Below are positions 22,973 through 33,423 of a stretch of DNA of 59,871 nt, in pieces. The stretch comes from Allomyces macrogynus ATCC 38327 (taxonomy: Eukaryota > Blastocladiomycota > Blastocladiomycetes > Blastocladiales > Blastocladiaceae). Location: assembly GCA_000151295.1 (NCBI GenBank), contig GG745363.1, positions 490,440 through 550,310 of the forward strand, read 5' to 3'. Position 1 is the stretch's first letter. Each line of letters starts with the position of its first letter. Below the pieces are notes generated by a model. That model did not search any database. It worked only from the letters and a program-made list of their open reading frames with translations, and was not told the DNA's origin. Made by a program: the position numbers and the translations under genes.

Positions 22973-23772
22973 ATGGACCACTACCGCCCGGCCGCGGCCG
23001 CCACAACCGCGTCTTCAACCTCAACCACGGTGATCCCCAGCACCCCGCCCGAACATGCTTCCGCAAAGGTCATTTCCGTGACCGCCAACGGCCGCATCCG
23101 TGGATACATTGCCGCGGCCCTCTCGGCACTCGAGGTACCCGCGCGCCTTCTCCACCCGTCCCGCACCCTCGACCTCCTCACGCTGATCCGCTCAGCTCCG
23201 GTTTGCTCCAGTCCCCGCACCTCGCCGTCCACGTCTACGCGCGCGGCGCCGCCATCAACAAGGCTGTCTCCGTCGTGGAAATAATCAGGCGCAAGTTACC
23301 CGCGGCGGGCGTCACGCAGATGAATGCGTTGGGTTCGGTCGCCGAGACAGACGCGTGGGAGCCGAAAGACGCGGACCACGGGAAGCCGCAGCCGCTCGAT
23401 CGGATCGTGGTCACCAAGCATACGCCCTACTTGACGGCCACGCTGGCCGTGGATCCGGAGATTATCGCTGCGGTGCAGGCGGCGGAGAGTGCGGCGGCGG
23501 CGGCGGTGGTAGCAGAGGCGCTGGTCCCGCCACGATTAACGAAGACGGGTGGTGGTGGGAAGAAGCGTGCGCCGGCGTCAGGGTCGAAGACCGCGCAGGG
23601 GAATGGTGCGTCTAGTGCTGCTGGTGCGAGTGGAGCAGGAGCGGGCGACGCGAGGAAACGCGGCAAGCGGCCCGCGAGTGCCAAGGGACCCACATCCCAA
23701 CCTCTTAGATTTTTATCCTTTGGATCATGGGTGTGCAACAGTACAAAATGGGTTTCCCTATTTCCTCCATGA
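22973..23772 (+). CDS. Alba-domain protein (Rpp25/Pop6-like or RNA-binding Alba)
   Basis: Exon 1 22973-23134 and exon 2 23212-23772 join in phase 0 over a 77-nt intron (GTACCC..CCAG). The core is AKVISVTANGRIRGYIAAALSALE then LAVHVYARGAAINKAVSVVEIIRRKL, the Alba signature of a helix ending in a GxAIxKAVxVVE motif. Alba proteins bind RNA, for example in RNase P/MRP, or chromatin. The C-terminal half is Ala/Gly/Lys-rich with KKRAP and KRGKRP, fitting nucleic-acid binding. The stop at 23770-23772 lies 12 nt from the stop of the convergent gene; an earlier splice in the low-complexity tail cannot be excluded. Confidence 0.75.
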
Positions 23773-23784
23773 CTCTCCACCCAA

Positions 23785-24459
23785 TCACTTCCCACCTGGC
23801 GGCGGTGCCAGCAAATGTTTCGTATCCCACCACAACTGCACCGCCGCATTCACCAACAACACGCGAGAATACATTGCGTGCAATGCGAACCCCACGCTCG
23901 ACACAGTCCCACCCGGGAACGAGGCCACATCAATCGCCGACCCAAACTGCAGCGTCACGTTCGTCGTCGGCACCGGGACCGGCACACCACCCACCACCTT
24001 CGTCTGTCCCTGCGCGTCCTCCTCCACCACATACCGGAACCACGACGCGCCATTCGCGGGGGACCCCGGATCGCGCCACTTGAGCAACACCTCGTCCCCC
24101 TTTCGCGCGGTCGTCATCCACAACGCGCCCATCCTCGTCCCCGGCGCGTACACTTTGCCCACGGGCGCGTTCGTCACGGTTCCCGGCGGCGCGTGCCGCC
24201 CCGCGGCCGCGAGGAGAGCGTGTTCGAGCTGGAAGACGGGCGCGTGCTCGAATGCGCGCACGTAGGTGTCGAGGAAAGAACGGGATTGCAATGCGCGCGT
24301 GGGCACGGCCACGCGCAGCGTGAAACAGTCAGCGTTGGGGAGGTCCTTGAGTAAGGTGCCGTCCGGGACGGGGACGTGCGGAACGCGCACGGTCAGGTAC
24401 GCGAGGGCCGAGGTGCCGGCGGCGGTGGAGAGGGCGAGAAACTTGGCGATGCGGCCCAT
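23785..24459 (-). CDS. Membrane-anchored protein of unknown function
   Basis: Single exon, 224 residues, ATG at 24459. Residues ~5-21 are hydrophobic (AKFLALSTAAGTSALAYL), a signal anchor. The stretch LDTYVRAFEHAPVFQLEHALL followed by TRMGALWMTTARKGDEVLLKW recalls a group of uncharacterised proteins with a [RK]AFxTSxxFxxER motif; this resemblance is from memory and weak. The C-terminal part reads AIDVASFPGG..LLVNAAVQLWWDTKHL. Convergent with the Alba gene. Confidence 0.55.
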   Translation of the reverse strand: MGRIAKFLALSTAAGTSALAYLTVRVPHVPVPDGTLLKDLPNADCFTLRVAVPTRALQSRSFLDTYVRAFEHAPVFQLEHALLAAAGRHAPPGTVTNAPVGKVYAPGTRMGALWMTTARKGDEVLLKWRDPGSPANGASWFRYVVEEDAQGQTKVVGGVPVPVPTTNVTLQFGSAIDVASFPGGTVSSVGFALHAMYSRVLLVNAAVQLWWDTKHLLAPPPGGK

Positions 24460-25246
24460 GGTCGTAGTGGTGGTGGTGAAGCTTTGGTACTTGGTGGCTT
24501 GAGAGGTTTGGTCGCGGCAGTGAAGTGCGAGGGAAGGGCCGGTATTTATCAAGAATGGTCCTGTTGAGTGCGGCGAGCTTGGGTGGAGTGTGCACGGGTG
24601 GACGGTCGCTTGTTGATCCGGCCGTTTTCGGGTGCGTAGCGAGCAGAGCTGGCTCGGGGACGGTTGCTGTCGGTGCAGGGGGACGGTGCGAAAGAGGATG
24701 GCTGCATGGCCGGAAGGGACCGGCGGTGGCAAACGACGGAGGCGCGAGACAGGGCTGATCCCACCGCACGTGGAAAGTACGTGTGGGCAAGTTGTCTCGC
24801 ACGATCAGTTTGCTTCACACATCCGGCCGCGGTCCACAGTTGCGACCGTGGAGTAGTGGCCAAACCATTGTGTTGGTGAGCGCGGTTCGCGAGATCCGAG
24901 GCCTGACGTTTCTTCACCTTGCACACAGCAATCATCAAAGCGAAGTCGTCTTGACGTTATCGAATGGCTGCATTGCCATCGACAGTCAGTAGCAATGACC
25001 GTCTTTTTGCTGCCTTACTTTCTTACAGAAAACGTAATTATTTCTCAAACACTGCAGTCAGTCAGGTTCGTGGCTGGTCGCTCCAACGTTGTTGGCTGCA
25101 TCAATCATCCGACATGAAATGTGATGTCGTTCACTGTGACTGCAGTTAGTAAGGAGAAAAGTGATCTTGATCCGTCCGACACTCACGCCAAGAACAAAAG
25201 CATGATCTTGATGTGGCCGCACGTCTATTCTTGGAGTGCCGATATG
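24460..25246. other. Intergenic, promoter of the preceding gene
   Basis: About 790 nt with no ORF showing family features. GC content falls towards the LRR relic that follows. Confidence 0.35.
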
Positions 25247-26033
25247 TTAGGTCACGCTCGGCCTGCGTTTAAGTAGGCTCATGAGTCCACTCGCATTCTC
25301 TCTGTTCAGTACTCGTGACAACAAGGCCAGCCCCACTGAGGTGGTTGAGCTTGAGAGAGAGGATTTAGTAATGCAGGCCAACGATTGGCGGAGTGCTCGA
25401 GATCTTCGTCTTTCAAACCCATTTCCGTCATGTCGAGCGTGGTCAGCTACGGCGGAAGTTGCTGCGCAAGAACAGTGAGGCCAGCGGTCCAGCTTGCAAG
25501 TGGGCAAGAGTCCAGGCCTAAATACGTGAAGCCGATTGACCAAGAACTCAAAGCCGTTCGAGGTGTGTTATGATCAAGAAACAAGATGAGATCACGCTGT
25601 GTTGGCGCAAGTGGCAGCGTTTGGAACATGGCCCGGATCAGGCGTGGATTAATGGACACAGAGCGCTGTTAATGCCAGAGGAATGCAGCTTGCAAGCTGG
25701 TTGAGCAGGGAAGACTGCTCAGACAACTCCTCGGTCAATGCAACATCGAAATAAAATGAATCAACTTCGTAGGCACGGCTGCCATGACATCCTGAAGCGC
25801 AATGGTCTCAGCTGGCACATCTCCACTTGGACCAACATGGACACATGGACGGTCAGGTTCTCGAGCTCATCGCGTGGGTGACACCGAGGGAAGATTGCTA
25901 CTGGACGGTGTCGACAAGGTGCTGGCGACGAGAGCAGAATGCAACAGGAGAGAAGCGGAGAGAAGGGCTTGGATTGATGTGACGAGAGCGCGAGGGTGAT
26001 CAAGTGTGATGTTGCGATGGATGTTGGATGCAT
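25247..26033 (-). pseudogene. Disrupted LRR fragment of the local F-box/LRR family
   Basis: Minus-strand pieces in changing frames: ELENLTVHVSMLVQVE, then DVPAETIALQDVMAAVPTKL, RLIRAMFQTLPLAPTQRDL, LGLDSCPLAS..LAQQLPP, a TAG, and LTTLDMTEMGLKDEDLEHSANRWPAL. The TAG occupies the place of Gln in the paralogous LPPQLTTL at 18.8 kb (CAG to TAG). DEDLEHSANRWP matches the family element found at 18.7 kb and 37.0 kb. Several frame changes and stops mark it as a relic. Confidence 0.6.
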
Positions 26034-26434
26034 CTGGTGAGAAACTTGTCGGCACCCTCAATCGCTCTCGATGCACGCTCCATGACCCTTTTAAATATTT
26101 ACGTCGTCCCACTGCGTCCTGATGCAGCTCGCCTCGCCGGATCACAAACGGCGGGCGCTCGTTGCTGCCCACACACCTTCGAGAACGTACCGATTAGGAG
26201 CCCCGACATGTCCTCCCTCGCTTTGGTGCTGAGTGCAGTAAACAGCCTCGCAATGCGAAAGGAACAAAACCATCATTTTCCATGTCAAATCTGTCAAAAT
26301 GGCGGCTATCCGACACTTTTCAATCGAATCGTGCTCCGCTCCGACGCCTGAGACGCGAGCGAACGCACACTGACGCGCCCCGCGATCACCCTCCTCTCCA
26401 GCCTTTACTCTCACCACAAACCACGACGTACTCG

Positions 26435-28609
26435 CTACTCGTCCTCGACCTGCGCCATCGCCACCGACCGCACACGATTCACCACCATCGCCACCTCCTC
26501 GGCGCGCGGGACAACTTGCCACCCCTCGAGCCGTGGCACCACCTCCTCCATCGGCGCCGCGACCGCGCGCGCCACGGCCTCACTCAGCGGCAATTTCTGT
26601 ATCGCCGCGTTCCGCCCAATCCACGCGAGCACCGCGATCGCGTACCTCAACTGACCCTTCTCGACCAGCCCAGCCGCCGCATCCACCTGCACTTCCAGCT
26701 CGCCAATCTGCGCGCGGCGCACTTGCCGCACGTGCACCTTTTCGCGATCGATCGGCGGCACTCGTACGACGCGCCGCGCCGCGACGTGGCCGTACGGCCG
26801 CTCGTCTGGTACGTCGCTCCCAGCGGCAATCGCGCGCGCTTGGTTCGTCACGTCGCGCGGAATGTACCCGTCCATCGCCAGTACCGTATCCGCAACCCCC
26901 AAAAACTCGCCGGCGCCGCCAACGACCAAGACGAGCGAGACACCACGATCCTCAGCGAGCGCGCGAATCTTGTGCGTGAGAGGCGTGATCGGGTCCGCGG
27001 GCACCAACTGCCGCATGCGCGCGTCGCGCGCCATGAAATTGGTCGCGCACGTATCCTCGTCAAGTAACAGCACCGGCGCGTTCTGCTCGAGCGCTTCCTG
27101 CACCGCCGCAGCAAGCGACGTACTCCCCGACGCATTCGTCGTGCTAAACTCGGTCGTCGCGTCGGGCGCGCGCATCGGCAACGTGCCGATAAACGGCGAA
27201 ATGTCGACATTGTGCACGGCACGGCCGTCTTCGGACTGCACTTGCGTTGCGCGCGAGTGCGAGACGACGAATTCGCGGCCGTCGCCGGGACGCTTGTTGT
27301 AGATGCCGACGGTCAGGGCGTCGAGGAGGGTCGACTTCCCGTGGAACCCGCCGCCGACGATCAAAGTCACGCCCGCGCGCAGGGCGGTGCCGGTTATGGC
27401 ACCGCGGTTCGGGAGGGTGAAAGTGATTTCCAGCGACGGCGGGGATTGCCATGGGATCGCGGAGGTGAGTGGGAGTTGCGAGTCGCCGGCGGCACGAGGA
27501 AGAATGCTGCCATTGCCGATGAACGCGACGAGGCCTGTTGTGAAGGAAAAAATCAGTTTCTGAAGTCGTGCATGGTCTCGATCAAACAGGAAAGTACCGG
27601 CGTCTTCGACCATACGCCTCAGTGCATCCTGGTCCTCGACACACTCGACGTGCGCCTGTGCCGCACCGACATCCACCCCTGCCGCCGTCAAGTTCGCAGC
27701 GACCACACCCGGCAACGTGTCGACCACGAGCGCCGCGCACTCGACACCCATGATCGACCGCCCACGCGCCGGTAGCGAGAGCGCGAACCGCGCATCGATC
27801 CCCTCGTCGGTGACGCGAACGCTCGACCGCTCCAGCACAAACGGCGACGGGTTCAGGACGTCCCAGATCCCGCCTTTTGGGCCGCTCCATCCCATGGACT
27901 GTGGGGTCGGCGCGTTGGTCCCGAGCAGCGATGCGGCAAAGTGGCGGTTCAAAAAAGTCGGCCAGGGCGATGCGTCGCGTGCGCGTCGAGTAGAGGGCCG
28001 GTGGGAAAAATGCCGACGTGTGCGGGACGAGCACGCGCAGCGCCGATGGCGGCGCGTAGGCGTCCGACTGGACGTACTGGAAGGTCAAGTCGAATGTTGG
28101 GAATCGGTATGTGTTACCTATCGATTGACTGCGTCAGCGGGTGGGAAACGGCAAGGGGCACGAGCTGAACCGAGAAACGAACCGGTCAACCGCTTATACG
28201 CGCCGTATTGTGCGCGGTCGAGTCTCTGCAGCAGCGCGCGCAGGTCCTCATGGGAGCCGGTCGATCTAGATCGAGAGCAGCGAACAACGTCCGAAGTTAG
28301 AGCATCATCCATTTCTGCACGGCAAATTCGGATCGACGCACGTCGCGCTCCCTACAGCCGGATTGCTTTCCGCTGCGCCGACCGGTTGCACCGGATGCGG
28401 TCCCGGAAACCTGCCAGCGCCAGAACCCTCCATGGACCGGCCGCGCTTGTTGCCGTATTTGTTCTTGAAGTACTCGCCGCGGCCACGGCCTGGATGCAAC
28501 GCAGTCAGCACCGCGTCAATTGGACTCGTCGAGATCACGGCGGACACTCACCTGATCCGCCGCGGAATCCTGCGCCGCCGCGGTAACCGTGTCCATCGTT
28601 GCTACTCAT
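26435..28609 (-). CDS. Predicted ATPase of the ABC class (COG3044 type) with an RGG-rich N-terminus
   Basis: Four exons: 28609-28552, 28489-28342, 28265-28183 and 28117-26435. The N-terminal ~60 residues are Gly/Arg-rich (GYRGGAGFRGGSGRGRGEYF, KYGNKRGRS). Then comes the start of the COG3044 domain (LRALLQRLDRAQYGAYKRL), FDLTFQYVQSDAYAPPS, ALADFLNRHF, a Walker A VGGGFHGKST and a Walker B/acidic LLLDEDTCATNFMARDARM, then ABC-type VVGGAGEFLGVADTVL. The biochemical role of this family is not established. The frame breaks at a run of six A on the plus strand (27951-27956); removing one base restores ALADFLNRHFAASLL and gives 656 residues, so an assembly indel is likely. Divergent from eL14, 399 nt apart. 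Confidence 0.82.
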
Positions 28610-29008
28610 GTCAATGATGGTTTTGTCGCTGGCCACGGTGTCGGTGGTCGAGAAGAAGCGAGCTGCTGCGTTGGTCGTGATCACAGTCGGTTCGCGGGGA
28701 GCTTGCGCGCGGGCGGGCAGTCGAGTCGGGAAAAGTTGGCAAATGATCCTCGCTTGAATCTTGCAGACTTGTCCAATGCGAAGACTTGCATGCAGCGGCA
28801 AGACGGGGGCCATCGCTGCCGCAACGTCGCGTGGGGACTTGGATTCGGCCTGCAGCAACTTGAATGCATTGGAGGCGAGAGACATGTCTCTCACCTCACA
28901 CGTGCCTCTGAGCCACTCGCTCCTGCGCCCCATGGCGGGCGCCGCTGTGCCTTGCACCTCCCCCCTCCTGCCCACGGTTACGCGCAACGTATCCCGGACC
29001 CCACCGCC
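28610..29008. promoter_or_regulatory. Divergent promoter region of the ABC-class ATPase and eL14
   Basis: Both start codons point outward across 399 nt. No motif was singled out. Confidence 0.35.
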
Positions 29009-30159
29009 ATGGTGCGTGCCGCCGTCACCACCACCGCGGCCAGCACGCTGCAAATAAACGACTCCGCCAGCACGCTGCACGCTGCCCGAATGCCGTCCGA
29101 CTGCGACTTACCGATTGCGGCATCCAAATCGTCCTGTATACGCCTCCCGCCGACCGTGGCCACGCTCGTCCATCCGTTGCGACTCGTCGCAAAATCGCAC
29201 CCCGAAACGCCGTCCCCGCGCGCTCTCGCTGTCGCTGCGCACGAATCCACGGAATGACGCTCGATTCTACGCATAATCGCTGATTTCGCACGAAATCGCT
29301 CTGCTCGACGAACGGCCCATTTCCGCTCGTTCAGCCCGCCTCTACTCCGTTTGTCCAGGTTGGCCGCGTCGTCGTGGTGACCTACGGCCCTGACGCCGGC
29401 AAGCTCGCCGTCATTGTCGACATCATCGACCACAACCGCGTATGTGGCCTGTTTTGTGGAGTGGATGGCGCTCGGTGGATTGCGGCTGGTGGGGGAAACT
29501 ATGGCCGTTTTTTTTTGAGCCAGTGGGACGATCGCTCGTTTGCTCGCTCTCGAGACGAGTTGAGGGGGGGGGGGCGAAAATCGGCCTGTTTTTTGAACCC
29601 TGTGCGCAGATGACGGAAATGGGTTGATTTGAGTTTCTGGGCGGCTTGTTCACGACGGGCGCGTTCGCGGGCGTGATTCTTGCGAGACCTCGCAGCGATG
29701 ACGAGCGAGACCGCCGCGCGCTGAATCTCACCTGCACCGTCGCGTTTCGCCTCGCCTCGGCGCCTTGGCCGTTCCCCCCCCCCCTGCCTGCGCTCCACCG
29801 AGCGCTGCACCCGTCATTCCCTCCGCTCCACTGCGAAACTTCCCCTAATCCCCTCATTTTTCCACCTCTAGGCCCTCGTTGACGGCCCGACGACTGGTGT
29901 CGCCCGCCAGGCGCTGTCGTACAAGCGTCTTTCGCTGACCAGCATTGTGCTCGACAAGGTGCCGCGGTCGATTGGCACTGGTGCCCTGAAGAAGGCGGTC
30001 GAGGCGCAGGACCTGGCCGGCAAGTGGGCGGCCACGTCGGCGGCCAAGAAGGCCAACCAGCGCACGCTCCGCGCTGGTCTCTCGGACTTTGACCGGTTCA
30101 AGGTGGCCGTGCTCAAGAAGAAGGCGCGTGTTGCCAAGGCGCAGGCGATCAAGGCCTAA
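29009..30159 (+). CDS. RPL14: 60S ribosomal protein eL14
   Basis: Structural protein of the large cytosolic ribosomal subunit. Exon 1 is only the ATG (29009-29011), followed by a GTGCGT donor; intron 1 is 29012-29334 (323 nt, ..TTCAG). Exon 2 29335-29439 gives [20 protein letters not shown] and [15 protein letters not shown], then intron 2 29440-29871 (GTATGT..CTAG, 432 nt) and exon 3 29872-30159 ([20 protein letters not shown]). Total 131 residues, as expected for the family; no in-frame ATG exists close upstream of exon 2. Introns several times longer than elsewhere in the contig fit the habit of ribosomal-protein genes. Intron 2 contains a run of 11 G at 29564-29574. Confidence 0.92.
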
Positions 30160-30481
30160 AGCGTTTGGCGGTGTGCTGAAAATGAACGGATTTGATTCGC
30201 TTGACTTTTTTTGCCTGGATTGATGGGTTGGGTTGAGTTGGGTTGGGTTGGTGGTGTGGGGATTCGTAGAGTGAATGGGTCAGTCACGAACCCCCCCTGC
30301 ATCAACCAAATGATGTCGCTCAACCGCGGCGAGCAACATCTCAAAACGAAAGAATGGAAACGAAAGAATGGATTGGCTCACGACCCAGTGGAAGACGAAG
30401 AGCGACGAAGAGCACCGTCCGTTCGAAAGACGCATCAACAATCGATACACGCGCGGTCTCAAGATCTAAAACGAACGAAAA
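30160..30481. repeat. Intergenic 3' region with TTGGG-type repeats
   Basis: Convergent 3' ends of eL14 and ALG7. At 30221-30262 the plus strand carries imperfect GGGTT/TTGGG units. This is not the TTAGGG telomere unit; it looks like simple-sequence drift. Confidence 0.4.
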
Positions 30482-31987
30482 TCACGGGCAAAACAAATGC
30501 ACTAGAGCATACCGCACGACAAACGCGACCAAACTCTCGACGACCTGGAGGCCCAACACGATCCCCGCAAGCGTGCCTTCCTCGAGCCCGTCTTTCCGCC
30601 CAAACCACCGGTCGGCCACGACAAGCGCAGCATTATCAGCGTCAGGTTGCTGAACGTGACCCACTCGTTGGCCGTCTCGACCTTGGCGAGCCCAACCGCG
30701 GCGAGGACGCGCAGGACGAGCGCGCCGAGCCACGAGAGTTGCGCGCGCGGGACGCGGCAGCGGCTGTAGACGAGCGTCGTACCCGACGGGTGCAAGCTAA
30801 GTACAGATGGAGCGGAGCAGAGTGAGACTGGAGTCTGCAAACCTTGGTACCAGCAGCAAGCGTACGTTGGCAACCGATGCCTCCGACACGGCGCGATATG
30901 AAACAACTGTGGGACCGACAACACAAAATTCAAAATCTGCGGCGCGAAAAATAGCAACAGCGTCTTCGAGTAATGCCCGAGGATCCCGCACACGGCAAAG
31001 ACCATGCCCGCAAAATATGTGTAGGTGTCCCCAACAAGCGCACGCGCCGGACACCAGTTCCACCGTAGCAGCGCCGCGGTAACCCCAATAAACGGCAGCA
31101 ACAGGTACAACGACTGCGCGTGGATCTCGCGCGTTTCCGGGTTCGCCGAACTGGCCAAGATCGCGGTCGAGTTGATGGCGAGTGAAATGGCGAGAACGAG
31201 CGATTGGCCGGCTTCGACGCCGTTGGTTCCCGCGAGAATGTTGATGCTGTTCGTGCAAAAGATGGCAACGAGCGCCATGTACAGGTAGTAGAGCAGGCCG
31301 AGGTCGACGATGCGGCCCAAGCAGGCGCGGAAGGGGAGCGGGACAACGACATAGGTCTCGCCCGACTCGATGCCGTCGACGAAGAGCATGGGGAGCGCGG
31401 CGAGCGCGGGCAGGAAGATCTTGTGCCGCCCACGGATGTTGAGGACGTCGTCGGCGAATCCGAGGAAGAGCATGGACTGGATCGAGAGGAGCGCCGAGAG
31501 GAACGTGGCGAACTGGTGGACAGGGATCCGCGACGATTCAGTCAAATGCGCGGGAGAAAGGACGGAGAACGGCATGTGCGGATCGAAACGTACTTTGTGC
31601 ATCGTCATGGACCCCGAGTGGGTGCTCCAGGTCATAAAGACGACGGGCAACAGCAAGACGAGCGTGAGCAGGTAGATGAGACCGCACACGAGCCCCATGC
31701 TCTCAGGCCTGGACAAAGAGTACGAGGTTGCGTCAGTTGCCGAACCCAGACCGCACTTGGTCCTCGCAACCGTATGCATACAGAACGGGCTTGTTTTTCT
31801 TGGCCAAGTCGGTGCCCATGAGCCGGCACTGCATAAACGTGGCCGAGACGCGTGGGATCATGGCGTTGACGGCGAGCGCGGCGCCGACCGATAGGATCGC
31901 GCACGCGACGAGCGGTGGGGGCACGAGCCAGTCGCGTGTCGCAAAGGCGACGGCCGGCAGCAGCCGACGCGAGATGGTCGCGGTCAT
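30482..31987 (-). CDS. ALG7: UDP-GlcNAc:dolichyl-phosphate GlcNAc-1-phosphotransferase
   Basis: First step of the dolichol-linked oligosaccharide pathway at the ER membrane, the tunicamycin target. Exons 31987-31782, 31708-30866 and 30796-30482 with introns of 73 and 69 nt. Polytopic, with LMGTDLAKKNKPVL, FADDVLNIRGRHKIFLP, NSINILAGTNGVEAGQ, RWNWCPARALVGDTY and PQLFHIAPCRRHRLP, all diagnostic of ALG7/DPAGT1. The frame changes near 30635: NLTLI continues as NAALVVADRWF..LVHLFCP in the next frame. Adding one base gives 454 residues, the expected length and C-terminus, so a missing base in the assembly is the simplest reading for an essential gene. Confidence 0.92.
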
Positions 31988-32651
31988 AACGACAGTTGCA
32001 CCACATTGGAGGCTTCACTTGGGTCGGGTGGCGGGCAGTATTCAGCGGCGCTTGCGTCCAGTACGGTTGGATGGTCTTGCTGTTCGTGCATCGTGTTGGC
32101 CTCGACGACGTCGACGTCGACGGTGATCAACTGAAGGGGCGGAGTGGTGCCGTTCGACTTCTCAACGTGGCGGTGACAGTCTCGCGCGCGAGAAAGTGTG
32201 ATTTCCGGCACGTCCTACTGCACACGGTAACGGCAGGGACTTCTTGCCAGGGCGCCACGGTCGCGCCTCCCCCCATGCCAGGGTCGACGAGATCACGGTC
32301 GAGAACAGGACCATGTCCTGGCAAGCACCAGGGCGCATGCTCGGCGCCGTGGCAGCGATGGTCGCGGCGTCGCCATGCCCTGGTGATTGCACCATCACAG
32401 CGTGCAATTTCGCTGCCCTGGCAGCGTCGTTCGCGACGTGGAGCGATGTATGCTCTCCACCCTCTCAGCTTCCATCGTCGCACGACCCTGGAACATGGAA
32501 ATGAATCTGCTCGGCACGGCCGCCGCCGATAAAACCATTTGAGACCCCGACGATCAACCACCATTCTCATCAACGAGCAAGTCAGCCTTTGAGCTCTCGC
32601 CCGAACTTTCTTCCCTGCCATCACCCACCCACCGCCTCCCCTCACAACATC
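31988..32651. promoter_or_regulatory. Divergent promoter with repeated TGCCAGGG/CCCTGGCA elements
   Basis: Between the ALG7 start (31987 minus) and the small membrane protein (32652 plus). The core motif occurs in both orientations at 32245-32252, 32276-32283, 32316-32323 (TCCTGGCA), 32326-32333 (CACCAGGG), 32378-32383 and 32416-32423, i.e. six related copies in 180 nt. Clustering and dyad symmetry suggest binding sites; the factor is unknown. Confidence 0.45.
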
Positions 32652-33094
32652 ATGTCGACGTCGATTTGGGCCATTGTCAGTGGCATCATTGTTGCCGTTC
32701 TTGTTGTCGGGTTCCTGACGAAGCGGTTTTTCCGGTACCAGTCGTGGATTCGCACTGGTACATATTTCCCCACATCAATCAGCTGTTTTCATGCGCATCG
32801 ATCACAAACTGACTCTCAAGAATCCATTTCATAGCCGCCCGCGACCCAACCTCGGATCCGACACGCCATCGCCGCGCACAGCAAGACATTGACCTTGAGC
32901 GCGGCCAAGCGCACGACGCCGGCGCCGTCGCAGTACCCATAACGTCCGCCCACCTCGCAGCACCAGCACCTGCCGAAAGCCGCACCAAGCTGAACGCCGC
33001 GAGCCCGGGTGTATCCGAGTTGCCGCGGTACACGCCGACTGTCGGCGATGCAGACCTGCCAGCTGCGCCGTTGCCCGCCAGCAAGACGCGGTAA
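32652..33094 (+). CDS. Small single-pass membrane protein with a proline-rich tail
   Basis: Exons 32652-32757 and 32835-33094 join over a 77-nt intron (GTACAT..ATAG), giving 121 residues. Residues 5-23 form one TM helix (IWAIVSGIIVAVLVVGFL) followed by TKRFFRYQSW, which predicts a cytosolic C-terminus by the positive-inside rule. The tail is charged then Ala/Pro-rich and contains ELPRYTPTVG, an LPxY element of the type recognised by WW domains of Nedd4/Rsp5 ligases (inference). Not recognised as a named family. Confidence 0.6.
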
Positions 33095-33423
33095 GCGTAC
33101 CGATTGTGGAGAGTATTGGCGGGCGCGGATTTGTTCGAATTGATTGAAATACAGCTTGGGTGTAGAAGTGAAGATTGGGCCGTTGATCTGGTTCGTGCCA
33201 AGTGAAGAGCGACGCGGCCACGTGTTCAACGGGGTGGCACTTTGCCTTGCGTTCTTTGCCATTTGTTCCATCGCAACGTCAACTGTCAACAGCCAACCGC
33301 ACCCCAACTCCCCGAGCTTCAACACGCTGCAACTTACTGCAATCAGTATCGAAACGACGCTCCCGAGTTTGGATTCCGCGAGCCAGTCCATCAAGCGACC
33401 CGTTTCGTCACGTTCAATCGGCC

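Noticed and set aside
30221..30262. Interstitial telomere repeat
   Set aside because: The units are TTGGG/GGGTT with irregular spacing, not TTAGGG, and they lie between two convergent housekeeping genes.
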